Assembly: GCA_044224925.1 (NCBI GenBank)
Contig: JBGAJM010000003.1
Coordinates: 248,001-312,000 of the forward strand
Length of the DNA: 64,000 nucleotides
Direction of reading: 5' to 3'
Source of the DNA: Kapaibacterium sp044224925
GTDB taxonomy: Bacteria; Bacteroidota; Ignavibacteria; Kapaibacteriales; Kapaibacteriaceae
Shown here: positions 44,405 to 52,409 of the stretch, in pieces
Position numbering within the stretch: the first letter of the stretch is position 1
Layout of the letters: every line of letters starts with the position of its first letter
Position numbers and translations under genes: made by a program
The notes under the pieces: model-generated
What the model was told of the DNA's origin: nothing
Databases searched by the model: none
The model's input: only the letters and a program-made list of their open reading frames with translations

Positions 44405-44619
44405 GCTGTTCCTTGGTCGTCATTCACAACGAGGTTCGCCTTCTCTCGAGCGACCCCGATCGTCGCAATGCTTCCGGAATTGAAGTGTAAGAAATCGGAT
44501 TCGATGCCGTCCGAGAAGATCACGCCATGTGTCGGCATGAGTGATTCGACGGTCAGTGATGCTTGTCGAGAGAGCACACCGGCGGCCAGCCGGATCGAAT
44601 GGTTCAATTGTACCCCCAA
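44401..44619 (-). pseudogene. Repeat-borne short reading frame, copy B
   Basis: A frame of up to 72 residues that begins with TTG and encodes NHSIRLAAGVLSRQ and, later, ESDFLHFNSGSIATIG. It lies inside the 212-bp repeat; copy C at 48170-48376 encodes nearly the same peptide (three changes in 66 residues: two His/Gln and one Val/Ile). The TTG-AAC-CAT start aligns with the ATG-AAC-CAT start of the large T9SS gene. Its stop overlaps the next start codon, so it could be a translated leader; more likely it is the remnant of a duplicated gene start. Confidence 0.45.
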
Positions 44620-44632
44620 CGAAGAGAACTGA
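44421..44632. repeat. Dispersed 212-bp repeat, copy B
   Basis: Aligned without gaps to copy C at 48178-48389; I count about nine differences in 212 bases, roughly 96 percent identity. Weaker similarity continues outward through a TAACATA block into the heptamer repeats at 44656. The two copies have the same orientation, 3.76 kb apart. Confidence 0.9.
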
Positions 44633-44655
44633 CCAAGTGGACGAGTAACATATTG

Positions 44656-44687
44656 ATTGAGTCAAAAGTAACAAGTGACGAGTTGAC
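44656..44687. repeat. Degenerate heptamer repeat next to copy B
   Basis: Units related to GTGACAA (GTCAAAA, GTAACAA, GTGACGA) in the same position relative to copy B as the exact repeats at 43253 relative to the T9SS gene start. Confidence 0.65.
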
Positions 44688-45198
44688 TTGCCGCGGCTAC
44701 AGCCGGATCACGGGCTCGACCTCCCAGGTGAAGGGGAGGGAAAGAGAACTGAGTGTGCGAAGGGTTTGCAATTGGATCTTTCGACGAATTGGTACCAGAC
44801 AGTCTGTCACAGGTTTCCCTTGAGCCACGATGACGGATCTCTTGACGAGGTCGTGGTCCTCGGACTCGAAGGTGCCGATTCTCCATATGAATGATACAAA
44901 CGCCGCATTCGTTTGGGAAGAGCCGTTGCTAGCGTGCGTGAAGTGGTTGCTTGTTGTACCTTCGTCAATCTACTGGCATGAAGAGGAGCGACAAGGTCCT
45001 TGCCTACGAATACTGACTCACGGCGCGGAAATCGACATCAATGCCCTATGACAGGGTTCGTACAAGTTCAAGGCGATAGCATGGAATGTGCCGGCCGTAT
45101 GGGTGAGATCGGAGATCCTGATATCGGCTTCAAACTCGCTGTATCAATCATTCCCTCCAACGACGATGTGGTAAATGTGATTGTGAGAGCATCGCATA
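44688..45198. other. Gene-poor stretch with a possible frameshifted reading frame
   Basis: About 500 bases without a convincing gene. On the plus strand one frame from ATG 44887 ends in a TGA at 45049, and a second frame continues from about 45050 to 45221; joined by one shift they would give about 110 residues, including EEPLLACVKWLLVVPSS and later VQGDSMECAGRMGEIG. This may be a decayed gene or chance. Its end overlaps the 3' end of the opposite-strand gene at 45199. No terminator was seen. Confidence 0.3.
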
Positions 45199-46314
45199 TC
45201 ACTTCCCTGTCGTTCGGATGAATCCAGGTTCGTGAGTTTGTGTCTCCATGATGCTTGGGAGAGGCTCAATACCACCCGTACAGAACACTTTCATGACGTC
45301 ATCGAACTCGCACAGAATGAACGCATTGTGACAAACAACCTTTACGTCCTTGGGTTCACATGCGCTACCTACCGGTGCGAGAGTACTGTAGGTCGTTGGA
45401 GATGAAAGGCAGAGCACACGTCCGTCGGTTGTTATGGCAATGAGTGTAGTAGAGTCTCGATCAACTTCAAAGTTGATGAGGTCGAAAGGGAATCTCTTCC
45501 AGTCGATAGTGCTGGTATCGGTATAGAATATGTGACCTTGCTGATTGACAACGATAAAACCATCCCACTTTCGGACCTTCTCTATTGGAGTGAGCTTAGG
45601 AATGTAACCGTCGTCGAATCGTATGAACTTACCCTGGTCGAATGGAGTGACAATTGACTTGGTGTGTGCCCAATTGTCGGAGGTCGTTAGGATCACGTTG
45701 TCATTGGAGCCTGCAACTCCGTGTGATGCGTCAGACATGTGGATACTGTAGGTCCTGTCCGAAGACACATACGGTAATGTGATCGACGTCCAAGTTCTTC
45801 CGAAGTCCATAGAATGGTCCAGCACTCGGTATGCATGTCCGATCCACGCATTCCCAGCGCCATCGACATGTGTCGTGAATGACCACTGATCACGGCTAAG
45901 GCTGTCGAGTGTCCATGTTCTTCCGGCATCCGTGGTTCTGAAGTATCCATCTTGATGAAAGTCCTCTCCATGAAATGAGATCAAACCGGTCAGTATGGCT
46001 GTGTCGGCGTCGAAGAAGCTGATTCGTTTGTACCAATCTGGCACCGTGGAGAGCTCATTTATGGCACTGATCAGAGGACTGCATGTATGCCATACAGTGT
46101 CGCCGATCCTTGTGAAATACATCTTACTCAAAGCCGTGACGAGCCAAGTCGATTGGTCTGGTGAAACGGATAACTCGCGAACTGTCCCCTCGACATTGAA
46201 TGACGCAATCTGAACGAACACTTGAGCATCTGCAGGCATGTTCATTAGAAATCCGACAATGATCGAGCACATGAATACCCAATGCCGTACGTGCTTCAAG
46301 GAACGATCATTCAC
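45199..46314 (-). CDS. Secreted Asp-box (BNR) beta-propeller protein
   Basis: 371 residues with a signal peptide (HWVFMCSIIVGFLMNMPADAQ) and a propeller-like body. Asp-box type motifs are visible: FRTTDAGRTWT, MDFGRTWTSI and a weaker TTSDNWAH. No T9SS sorting domain and no lipobox, so it is probably periplasmic or released. Propellers of this type occur in glycosidases, photosystem assembly factor YCF48 and many surface proteins, so function stays open. A decayed piece of the dispersed repeat lies just upstream. Confidence 0.72.
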   Translation of the reverse strand: MNDRSLKHVRHWVFMCSIIVGFLMNMPADAQVFVQIASFNVEGTVRELSVSPDQSTWLVTALSKMYFTRIGDTVWHTCSPLISAINELSTVPDWYKRISFFDADTAILTGLISFHGEDFHQDGYFRTTDAGRTWTLDSLSRDQWSFTTHVDGAGNAWIGHAYRVLDHSMDFGRTWTSITLPYVSSDRTYSIHMSDASHGVAGSNDNVILTTSDNWAHTKSIVTPFDQGKFIRFDDGYIPKLTPIEKVRKWDGFIVVNQQGHIFYTDTSTIDWKRFPFDLINFEVDRDSTTLIAITTDGRVLCLSSPTTYSTLAPVGSACEPKDVKVVCHNAFILCEFDDVMKVFCTGGIEPLPSIMETQTHEPGFIRTTGK

Positions 46315-46379
46315 AGTAGTTGCCTTTCCCTTCGATGCGTAATGGGATCAACAGTCCAGCAAGACAAAGGTCGCATTGT

Positions 46380-46470
46380 TGCTCCATTATAACGAGGAGT
46401 GCTTTGTTTCGAGAGATCCCAATCGTGGCAATTCTACAAGATTATTGCAAAAGTGAAACAGCAGCAGTGT
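46380..46470. repeat. Decayed fragment of the dispersed repeat, copy D
   Basis: On the minus strand the sequence encodes RIATIGISRNKALLVI, close to SIATIGVAREKANLVV of copies B and C; further upstream, in another frame, LFHFCNN matches LHFNSG. So about 90 bases of the repeat survive with a frameshift. Like B and C, it stands directly upstream of a minus-strand gene. The surrounding 46315-46656 gap holds nothing else that I can recognise. Confidence 0.55.
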
Positions 46471-46656
46471 GTTCATTCGATGTCGGTTGATGCCAAGACT
46501 CAACCAGTAGATCGAGCGCGCTACACAAAACTCTCGTCTAGACGGAGTCCTTGTCGTTATACGAACATACCGAACCGTCCGGCTTACAGCGAACGAAGTG
46601 CGAACTGTCCGTCAAAGTACTTGGTGAGTTGGTCTATGTGTATGCCGAGTCGCGGA

Positions 46657-47379
46657 TCACAAGAGAATCGGACCGGTCAAACTGTCCGTATCAACATACA
46701 CGGATGATTGCCTTTGAGTAAAGAGTCGCCCACGACTTGCCGCAATTGCTTGCAGCTCACTGTTTGCAGAAGCGACTAGCCGCATAATACTGCTGCGCGA
46801 ATCTTCCTCACAGACGTCAGAATAGACACGATCTGGTACGAGAAGCATAATGTGGTGTACAGATGACAGTGGAAAGCTGATACAATACTCCCGTGCGTAC
46901 TTGTCGTAATGAAAGAGGTCTTCTAGCCCACTAAGTGAAAAAATCAGGATGCTGCCAGTCGAATTGAAAGAACAGGAAATGACTCTTCGTCTGGTGTCTA
47001 CATGATGCAGGACAGACGTAAGAACGTTCGCACCATAATTCCATATGTAGAGATCACCTCTGTTCTGGGAGCCGCCATCGTAGTCCCCAAGGCCAATTGC
47101 CAGTATCCTTTCAACAGGATGGAACGCTACATCAAGAACGGGAAGCTTCACGTTATGAAAAGTGTTGACAAGTGCCAGAGAGTCAAGATCATACAGGATC
47201 AATGCGTGAGACGCGATGGTGTCCGTTGTAACGAGCGAAGAAGCGTCGTATGTGCTGGCAATTGCCACGAGACGTGCTTCTTCGGAAACGAATACACGAT
47301 ATGGCAATGACACTTCAGAAAACACGCTGCGTTTACGTGTAAAAAGCGATGTCGCCCTGGAAATGATCCGTTGTATCAT
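46657..47379 (-). CDS. WD40-like propeller fragment protein, hypothetical
   Basis: 240 residues, no signal peptide. WD40/YVTN-like repeats can be seen (LVNTFHNVKLPVLDVAFHPVERILAIG, DLYIWNYGANVLTSVLHHVDTRRRVISCSFNSTGSILIFS), but there are too few for a closed propeller, so the protein may be a partial one or may associate with others. It follows the gene at 47392 by 12 bases on the same strand. Base composition is more AT-rich than the core genes. Function unknown. Confidence 0.65.
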   Translation of the reverse strand: MIQRIISRATSLFTRKRSVFSEVSLPYRVFVSEEARLVAIASTYDASSLVTTDTIASHALILYDLDSLALVNTFHNVKLPVLDVAFHPVERILAIGLGDYDGGSQNRGDLYIWNYGANVLTSVLHHVDTRRRVISCSFNSTGSILIFSLSGLEDLFHYDKYAREYCISFPLSSVHHIMLLVPDRVYSDVCEEDSRSSIMRLVASANSELQAIAASRGRLFTQRQSSVYVDTDSLTGPILL

Positions 47380-47391
47380 GGCGCGTGACTT

Positions 47392-48078
47392 CTACTCCAG
47401 CCATTCGATCGGCAGCCCGGTTGCCCTTTTGATCTCAGCCAACGTCTCTTCTGTTTCAAAACCTAACAATATTGTCTGATCGCCTGTATAGAGGCTCGTG
47501 AACCTGCCATTCGTGTTGTGCTCCACTGTGAGCTTTACGATGTTCTCAAACAGAGTCACGTCCACCCAGTCATCGTTGACATGCATCGTCCACCTATAGC
47601 GTTGGCCGTTGAAGATGAACGAAATCCAAGCGTCTCCGGAGTCGATGTCGACGTGATCAATGACGTCGGTGAATGTGAGTGCGCCTCTGCTGATTCGTTC
47701 AAGGTTCCGAATGATGTCCACATAGGCGCCATTATCCTCGATGGCCTCAGTGTCAAAACTCCAGCATCTGTTCGTGATCGGTGTAAAAGGTTCTCGCTCA
47801 ATGCATGAACCCAACATCGTATATACGAGCATGAAAGGCTGTTCCTCGGCAGTACTATCGTCGCGTTCCCAACTCGCAATGTCGGATGAGTCCACTTCTG
47901 GGTTCAAGTCGAAACGTAGTTGACGGAAGATCTCAAGTTGCTGGTCGAATGGTACTTGCTGTCTGCCTCGAATTGATTGGGATCGGTCTTGTTCGTTGAA
48001 CTGGCGAACGCCCCGTACAAAGATGCGCAGGACGATAATGAGTACGAAAATCGCAGAGACGATGCTTACAACCTTCAT
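47392..48078 (-). CDS. Hypothetical single-pass membrane protein
   Basis: 228 residues from ATG 48078, which follows a GAGG ribosome-binding site (a TTG five codons earlier also keeps the frame). One N-terminal membrane helix (VVSIVSAIFVLIIVLRIFV) anchors an acidic soluble domain containing MLGSCIEREPFTPITNRCWSF, VDIIRNLERISRG and a terminal ATGLPIEWLE. I do not recognise the family. It lies 99 bases downstream of repeat copy C, parallel to the gene that follows copy B. Confidence 0.68.
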   Translation of the reverse strand: MKVVSIVSAIFVLIIVLRIFVRGVRQFNEQDRSQSIRGRQQVPFDQQLEIFRQLRFDLNPEVDSSDIASWERDDSTAEEQPFMLVYTMLGSCIEREPFTPITNRCWSFDTEAIEDNGAYVDIIRNLERISRGALTFTDVIDHVDIDSGDAWISFIFNGQRYRWTMHVNDDWVDVTLFENIVKLTVEHNTNGRFTSLYTGDQTILLGFETEETLAEIKRATGLPIEWLE

Positions 48079-48169
48079 CCCATGTCCTCGCAACTATTGC
48101 ATACGAATTCGCTGACCGAATACGTCGAATATACTGCACGTCGCTCTTCTAGCATTGAGCAGTCTCGGC

Positions 48170-48376
48170 TCACGACTCATTCACAACGAGGTTCGCCTTC
48201 TCTCGAGCGATTCCGATCGTCGCGATGCTTCCGGAATTGAAGTGTAAGAAATCGGATTCGATGCCGTCCGAGAAGATCACGCCTTGTGTCGGCATGAGAG
48301 ATTCGACGGTCAGTGATGCTTGTCGAGAGAGCACACCGGCGGCCAAACGGATCGATTGGTTCAATTGTACGCCCAA
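48170..48376 (-). pseudogene. Repeat-borne short reading frame, copy C
   Basis: A frame of 68 residues nearly identical to the one at 44401-44619, again with TTG as first codon and with TTG-AAC-CAA where the T9SS gene has ATG-AAC-CAT. Stop codons interrupt the frame upstream. The protein-level conservation is no better than the DNA-level conservation, which argues against selection on a product. Confidence 0.4.
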
Positions 48377-48389
48377 CGAAGAGAACTGA
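48178..48389. repeat. Dispersed 212-bp repeat, copy C
   Basis: Second long copy of the repeat described at 44421-44632, same orientation and length. Followed outward by a TAACATG block and degenerate heptamers (48413-48450). Confidence 0.9.
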
Positions 48390-48412
48390 TGATGTGGTCA
48401 CATAACATGCTA

Positions 48413-48450
48413 GTTGAGTGACAAGTTACGAGTGACGAGTTACGTGTTGA
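48413..48450. repeat. Degenerate heptamer repeat next to copy C
   Basis: Units GTGACAA, GTTACGA, GTGACGA, GTTACGT in 7-bp phase. The position relative to copy C equals that of the repeats at 44656 and 43253 to their partners. Confidence 0.7.
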
Positions 48451-48534
48451 GTGCCCGGGGTGCGCAATTGCATCGTGCGATAGCTGGCATCCGTCGAATG
48501 CTCCAGGTCGAAAATGAAAACGGCGTCGTGCATT

Positions 48535-48972
48535 TCATCGATCGGCTGAAGCGACCGTCTCCACGATCGGTAGTAGTCTAGAGTCTTCCAAGGCGGCTGT
48601 TCTGTGTCCGATTCCTTTCAAGTACTCCGCGTCTTGCGCAAAGGCCATGAAGCTCGCAACACTTTCCTGACGGATCATGAGAACCGCGTCCCATCGTTCA
48701 TTGGGTGGACCAATGAGAAACTCGCCGCCCTTCCCCATAAACAGGATCGTTCCACCTGACCGTTCTAGAAGCGGCAGCGTGTGTTCGATATAGAGTTGAT
48801 AGGCCATTTCACCACTAATGCTTTCGGAGGGTGCAAGTTCGGGAGCTTCCGAATAGTCAGCTATCTCTCGAAAGCGAAGTAGGTTGAGCATGATGATGCT
48901 CCCTGAAAGCCGTCGCAGATAGAAGTCTCTGCCCGCCTCTTGCGTTGGTGATAGATACGTCGTGTTCGTCAT
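48535..48972 (-). CDS. DUF1330-family protein
   Basis: 145 residues from ATG 48972, which follows AAGGGCC; a longer frame upstream has no family similarity. The ferredoxin-like dimeric alpha/beta-barrel pattern of DUF1330 is visible: IIMLNLLRFRE, then MAYQLYIEHTLPLLERSGGTILFMGKGG, and RWDAVLMIRQESVASFMAFAQDAEYL. Members are small cytoplasmic proteins of unknown reaction. It stands alone between repeat copy C and the next membrane gene. Confidence 0.8.
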   Translation of the reverse strand: MTNTTYLSPTQEAGRDFYLRRLSGSIIMLNLLRFREIADYSEAPELAPSESISGEMAYQLYIEHTLPLLERSGGTILFMGKGGEFLIGPPNERWDAVLMIRQESVASFMAFAQDAEYLKGIGHRTAALEDSRLLPIVETVASADR

Positions 48973-49067
48973 GAAAGGCCCTTGTGATGGTGAAGCTCTG
49001 CTGTCCGCTTGCGAATGTACGTTTCGCCTCATCGTGTGGACTGTATCGCACGCAGCTTTAACTCGAT

Positions 49068-49571
49068 CTATTCATCGAGAGTCTCGTACCGGCTATCATT
49101 CCAATTGCTGAACTTCTCGTCTTTTCGTAGCACGATCACAGATGCTGCAGCGCCGGCGAGTCTACACACCCAGGTGAGGATGATGTCAAGCGACCTCAGA
49201 AAACTGTAGTGCTCTTCGGTGAGGCGTGGCGCATAGACTAAGAGGACCACCAAGGTAACGACGCCCAGACCTATGAGTAGAGCGATGTATGCACGCTTTC
49301 GTAAGAACATTTCCAACATGGAGAGTCCGCAGAAGGCCAGGAGCGTCGATAAAAAGAACTGATCCGTCATCAGCACGAATAGACCCAGCACCAAATTCTC
49401 GTGCAGTAGATGCCCCTCACCTTTGAAATAGGCTTCTCCGCGACTTGAAAAGAAATTCCTCAGAACCCAATGCGATGCAAAGAGTGGGGCTGTCAATAGT
49501 GCAGCCTTGAGGAGGAAGATGCCAAAAGATCTTCCTTTGCTTCCCAGAGAGTCGAGAAATGTAGGTCTCAT
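49068..49571 (-). CDS. Hypothetical membrane protein
   Basis: 167 residues from ATG 49571, 7 bases after the stop of the upstream gene; the longer open frame would overlap that gene. Four hydrophobic helices (FGIFLLKAALLTAPLF, LVLGLFVLMTDQFFLSTLLAF, YIALLIGLGVVTLVVLLVY and a final ILTWVCRLAGAAASVIVL). It probably works with the membrane protein encoded just before it. Family not recognised. Confidence 0.7.
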   Translation of the reverse strand: MRPTFLDSLGSKGRSFGIFLLKAALLTAPLFASHWVLRNFFSSRGEAYFKGEGHLLHENLVLGLFVLMTDQFFLSTLLAFCGLSMLEMFLRKRAYIALLIGLGVVTLVVLLVYAPRLTEEHYSFLRSLDIILTWVCRLAGAAASVIVLRKDEKFSNWNDSRYETLDE

Positions 49572-49578
49572 TGTGTTG

Positions 49579-50376
49579 CTAACTACCAACCTTGCCGTAG
49601 CGTTGGTAGTCTGAAAAGTAGAACACGATTCTATTCCCATCTTTGACGTAGGGATAGAAAAGCTCGTAACTCCCGTCTGATGCGCTAAAGCGATATTGCG
49701 AATTGTTATGATAGAACACGCTGGACAGATACTGGCGCTCCTCCTGCGTTGTCGGCCATACATACCGCTGTTTGTCCGGTAGGATGGAATCGGCCGTATT
49801 GCCGTAATAGCTGTCAAATCCCAAGAAGACTGGCGAGGATCCGAGGGTATCGGAGACGATCACGTAGACATTTGGGAAATGTCTGTCTATGTGTTTTTGG
49901 AGATACAGGATCTCGTGCATCTCTAACAACCACTTTTCGTCGAAGGAATATTGTGCTATCCGATTCACGTTCAATCGATCGTTTTGAATAATGGACTGTG
50001 CGCTTGATAACAACAGGCTCTCTTTCTTGGCTCTCGTATATCTATCACCTGCATAGAGCAGAGAAAACAAGATCGGCAAGCTTAGTGTGACAATGATACC
50101 TAGCCTACGAACGGAAGCCGATCCATCACTTGGGTGGAGAGAAGTTTGATGATCGGCGATTCGTGTCAAGTTGAACATTACATTCAACAAAAACGCTCCT
50201 AACATGAGCGCCAGTATGCCGGCGACGCTAACGTAGAACGTCTGTGTGATGATCTCTTTGAATACTCGAAAGCCAAAGACCGTAACTGAAGTGTAGATGA
50301 ACACCCAGTACAATAAAGCTATGATGGAAGCAATTCCAATGACATTGCTTAGTCTTACGATCGATCTACTGTTCAT
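49579..50376 (-). CDS. Hypothetical membrane protein with extracytoplasmic domain
   Basis: 265 residues with three N-terminal helices (IGIASIIALLYWVFIYTSVTVFG, FYVSVAGILALMLGAFLLNVMF, LGIIVTLSLPILFSLLYAG), then a soluble domain of about 150 residues rich in Tyr and Asp (QKHIDRHFPNVYVIVSD, SVFYHNNSQYRFSASDG). Pairs like this occur as conserved unknowns in Bacteroidota, from memory. Co-transcribed with 49068. Confidence 0.72.
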   Translation of the reverse strand: MNSRSIVRLSNVIGIASIIALLYWVFIYTSVTVFGFRVFKEIITQTFYVSVAGILALMLGAFLLNVMFNLTRIADHQTSLHPSDGSASVRRLGIIVTLSLPILFSLLYAGDRYTRAKKESLLLSSAQSIIQNDRLNVNRIAQYSFDEKWLLEMHEILYLQKHIDRHFPNVYVIVSDTLGSSPVFLGFDSYYGNTADSILPDKQRYVWPTTQEERQYLSSVFYHNNSQYRFSASDGSYELFYPYVKDGNRIVFYFSDYQRYGKVGS

Positions 50377-50421
50377 GTGTGAGCTCGAATGAAGGATGAG
50401 AGTACACTAGTTGCCTTGATA

Positions 50422-50949
50422 TCACTTCGTCGTCGTGCTGCCCAACTGAAGTCCCATGCGTTCGTATTCGGCATCGTTCGGTTCCCATAGCTCGATCTTG
50501 TTGCCTTCGCAGTCCATGATGTGAACGAATGCGCCATAGTCATAGCGGGCGATGGTGTCGGCGATGGTCACGCCATCCCGCTTGAGGGCGTCGACGAGGG
50601 CATCGAGGTGCGTGACGCGATAGTTGATCATGAACTCCTTCGTGGAGGGCTCGAAGTACTTCGTCGTCTCTTTGAATGGACTCCATTGCGAGAAGCCCTT
50701 CTGTGACGAGTCGACTCCTTGCCGCCATTCAAACACCGCTCCATACTTGTTCACCTGCAAGCCAAGGTGCGTTGCGTACCATTCGCGAACGGTCTTGGGA
50801 TCCTTGCACTTGAAGAAGATGCCGCCGATCCCGGTGACGCGTCCTCGGGTATCGTCGGGCTGTAAGCTTGTTGACGTCACGGCATGCGCAGCAAAGCCAC
50901 AGCAGAAGGCGGCCACAGCAACAAGGAGGGGAGTGAGTATGCGTTTCAT
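50422..50949 (-). CDS. Exported VOC (glyoxalase/bleomycin-resistance) family protein
   Basis: 175 residues: a signal peptide (LLVAVAAFCCGFAAHAV), then a single VOC domain with paired beta-alpha-beta-beta-beta units (GIGGIFFKCKDPKTVREWYATHLGL; HIMDCEGNKIELWEPND). Metal-ligand candidates include the Glu in IELWEP. VOC proteins are normally cytoplasmic, so the signal peptide is unusual. A GGAGACC ribosome-binding site precedes the ATG. Lies 14 bases after the DinB-like gene. Confidence 0.82.
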   Translation of the reverse strand: MKRILTPLLVAVAAFCCGFAAHAVTSTSLQPDDTRGRVTGIGGIFFKCKDPKTVREWYATHLGLQVNKYGAVFEWRQGVDSSQKGFSQWSPFKETTKYFEPSTKEFMINYRVTHLDALVDALKRDGVTIADTIARYDYGAFVHIMDCEGNKIELWEPNDAEYERMGLQLGSTTTK

Positions 50950-50963
50950 TCGATAGGTCTCCT

Positions 50964-51536
50964 CTACGCTGGTCGATCACGGAGAACATCATCCGTGAAG
51001 TGAGCTTTGTGTTTCGGCTCTGAGAACTTCTCGGCGTTGAAGGCGTTCGAACCACCTCGTGGGATCGACAATGACGCCCAAGATCCACCCGCGATCATCT
51101 TGCCGATGAAAACGATCTGGCCAACATGGTACGGGTAGTGGGCGAGCTGCCGATTGATGGCTTCCATCGCGGTGTGCCCTTGATTCCGAATGTACACGAT
51201 GCGATCGAGGTCATCAGCTCCAACGGTGTCGAGTGCGGCGAACAGACAGGCCCAGCCCTGCTCCCACCGATCAAGAAGATCTTGCCGTGTGGTGCTATCG
51301 TTATCAAACTCTGCCTCGCGATCCCGCCATTCCTTCTCGCCATCGGAGGTGAGGAAATCGGTCCAGCGCGACATCATGTTCCCATGGAGGTGCTTCACGA
51401 TCGTGGCGATGCTGTTGCTCTCCTCATTGAACTGCCAGAACAAGGAATCGTCCTCGAGTTGAGAGAATGTACTATCGCCGAGCAGTTTGTAATACTCGAA
51501 TTGCTTCCGAGCGCTTTCAAGGTACGGGCTTGACAT
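50964..51536 (-). CDS. DinB-superfamily protein (DUF1572)
   Basis: 190 residues forming the four-helix DinB/YfiT-like fold. The metal-binding His residues are visible in IVKHLHGNMMSRW and HYPYHVGQIVFIGK. DUF1572 members are putative metal-dependent enzymes, perhaps thiol-dependent transferases; the reaction is unknown. It sits between the gene at 51549 (12 bases) and the VOC gene. Confidence 0.85.
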   Translation of the reverse strand: MSSPYLESARKQFEYYKLLGDSTFSQLEDDSLFWQFNEESNSIATIVKHLHGNMMSRWTDFLTSDGEKEWRDREAEFDNDSTTRQDLLDRWEQGWACLFAALDTVGADDLDRIVYIRNQGHTAMEAINRQLAHYPYHVGQIVFIGKMIAGGSWASLSIPRGGSNAFNAEKFSEPKHKAHFTDDVLRDRPA

Positions 51537-51548
51537 TGTGACTCCATA

Positions 51549-52409
51549 TCATTTCTCGATACCCAAGTTCTTCGTTGGCGCGGTGAACGTAATGCGCTCA
51601 CCCTTCCATGGCGTGACGTTACCTGCACTGTCCATGAAGGTGAACTCCACTTCGTAATCGTTGCCCTCACTGAACGTGAAGGCAGCCCCGCATCCGGTTG
51701 AACCAACGTAAATGGTGGTGTCGATCGGTTCAATATAGTACGCGGTCTCGCTCCCAGTCAGTAGGCTCTTCACGGTGGTTTTCACGATGATCTCGGATTC
51801 ATCTTGTGCGGTGTTGCTAAAGCGGACCGTAGTAGAAGGAGGGAACTCGATATAACTGGAGTATCCGAGTGGTTCGTTCGGTGTGCTGACGACCACCGGT
51901 CGTGCCGTGATGGTTGGACTTAGCGTGTCGCGGCCTTCGACGACAGTGTAGGTTGCCGTGATCCATGTATGCTCAGTGCTGTCGGACTGTTCATGTCGCA
52001 CGGAATCAGGGAGACCGTCGATGACAAGATCGTAGTCGCGTCCTACAACGAGTTCGGCTGTAGGAACGAGGACCGCTTGCGTGAGATCGTGCCCACCTAC
52101 GACAATGTCGGTCACTCTGAGCGGAACTCGATCGCCGCCACTTTCGAGATACACCGGATAGATCTTGTTGAGTCCGGCGACGACCTGTTGACTCCGCGCG
52201 AAGCCCTCAAGCACGAACATCGGACGACTGCTGATATTCCGATGATGCGGAAACACACTGAGCGGAGGCCTTGTACACGATGCAAAGGCATGTATGGTAG
52301 AACCACAAAAGCACATGAGCATGAACGCAAGAAGCGGTCGCATGGAGATTCTGAATGGTAGCTCGCGGGGCATGGTGCAATGTACGATTTCATGCATCCG
52401 ATCGAACAT
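51549..52409 (-). CDS. Secreted protein of unknown function
   Basis: Up to 286 residues. A hydrophobic export signal (MRPLLAFMLMCFCGSTIHAFASC) is followed by a beta-rich body with Ser/Thr-rich strands (RVTDIVVGGHDLTQAVLVPTAELVVGRDYDLVIDG, EVEFTFMDSAGNVTPWKGERITF). I give the start at 52409, where ATG overlaps the stop of the barrel gene (TGATG); ATG codons at 52373 and 52343 would shorten the signal peptide to a more usual length. Probably co-expressed with the outer-membrane barrel gene. Not recognised. Confidence 0.65.
   Translation of the reverse strand: MFDRMHEIVHCTMPRELPFRISMRPLLAFMLMCFCGSTIHAFASCTRPPLSVFPHHRNISSRPMFVLEGFARSQQVVAGLNKIYPVYLESGGDRVPLRVTDIVVGGHDLTQAVLVPTAELVVGRDYDLVIDGLPDSVRHEQSDSTEHTWITATYTVVEGRDTLSPTITARPVVVSTPNEPLGYSSYIEFPPSTTVRFSNTAQDESEIIVKTTVKSLLTGSETAYYIEPIDTTIYVGSTGCGAAFTFSEGNDYEVEFTFMDSAGNVTPWKGERITFTAPTKNLGIEK

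Noticed and set aside
44830..45051. Independent 73-residue gene
   Set aside because: No recognisable features alone; kept only as part of a possible frameshifted frame with low confidence.
46399..46707. Plus-strand frame of 102 residues
   Set aside because: Composition looks random (many Ser, Arg, Cys), it overlaps the decayed repeat and the 3' end of the real gene at 46657.
43295..48450. Integron cassette array, suggested by arr and same-strand small genes
   Set aside because: No integrase gene and no attC-like pairs of core sites (GTTRRRY/RYYYAAC) at gene ends; the arr gene is only 30 bases from its neighbour.
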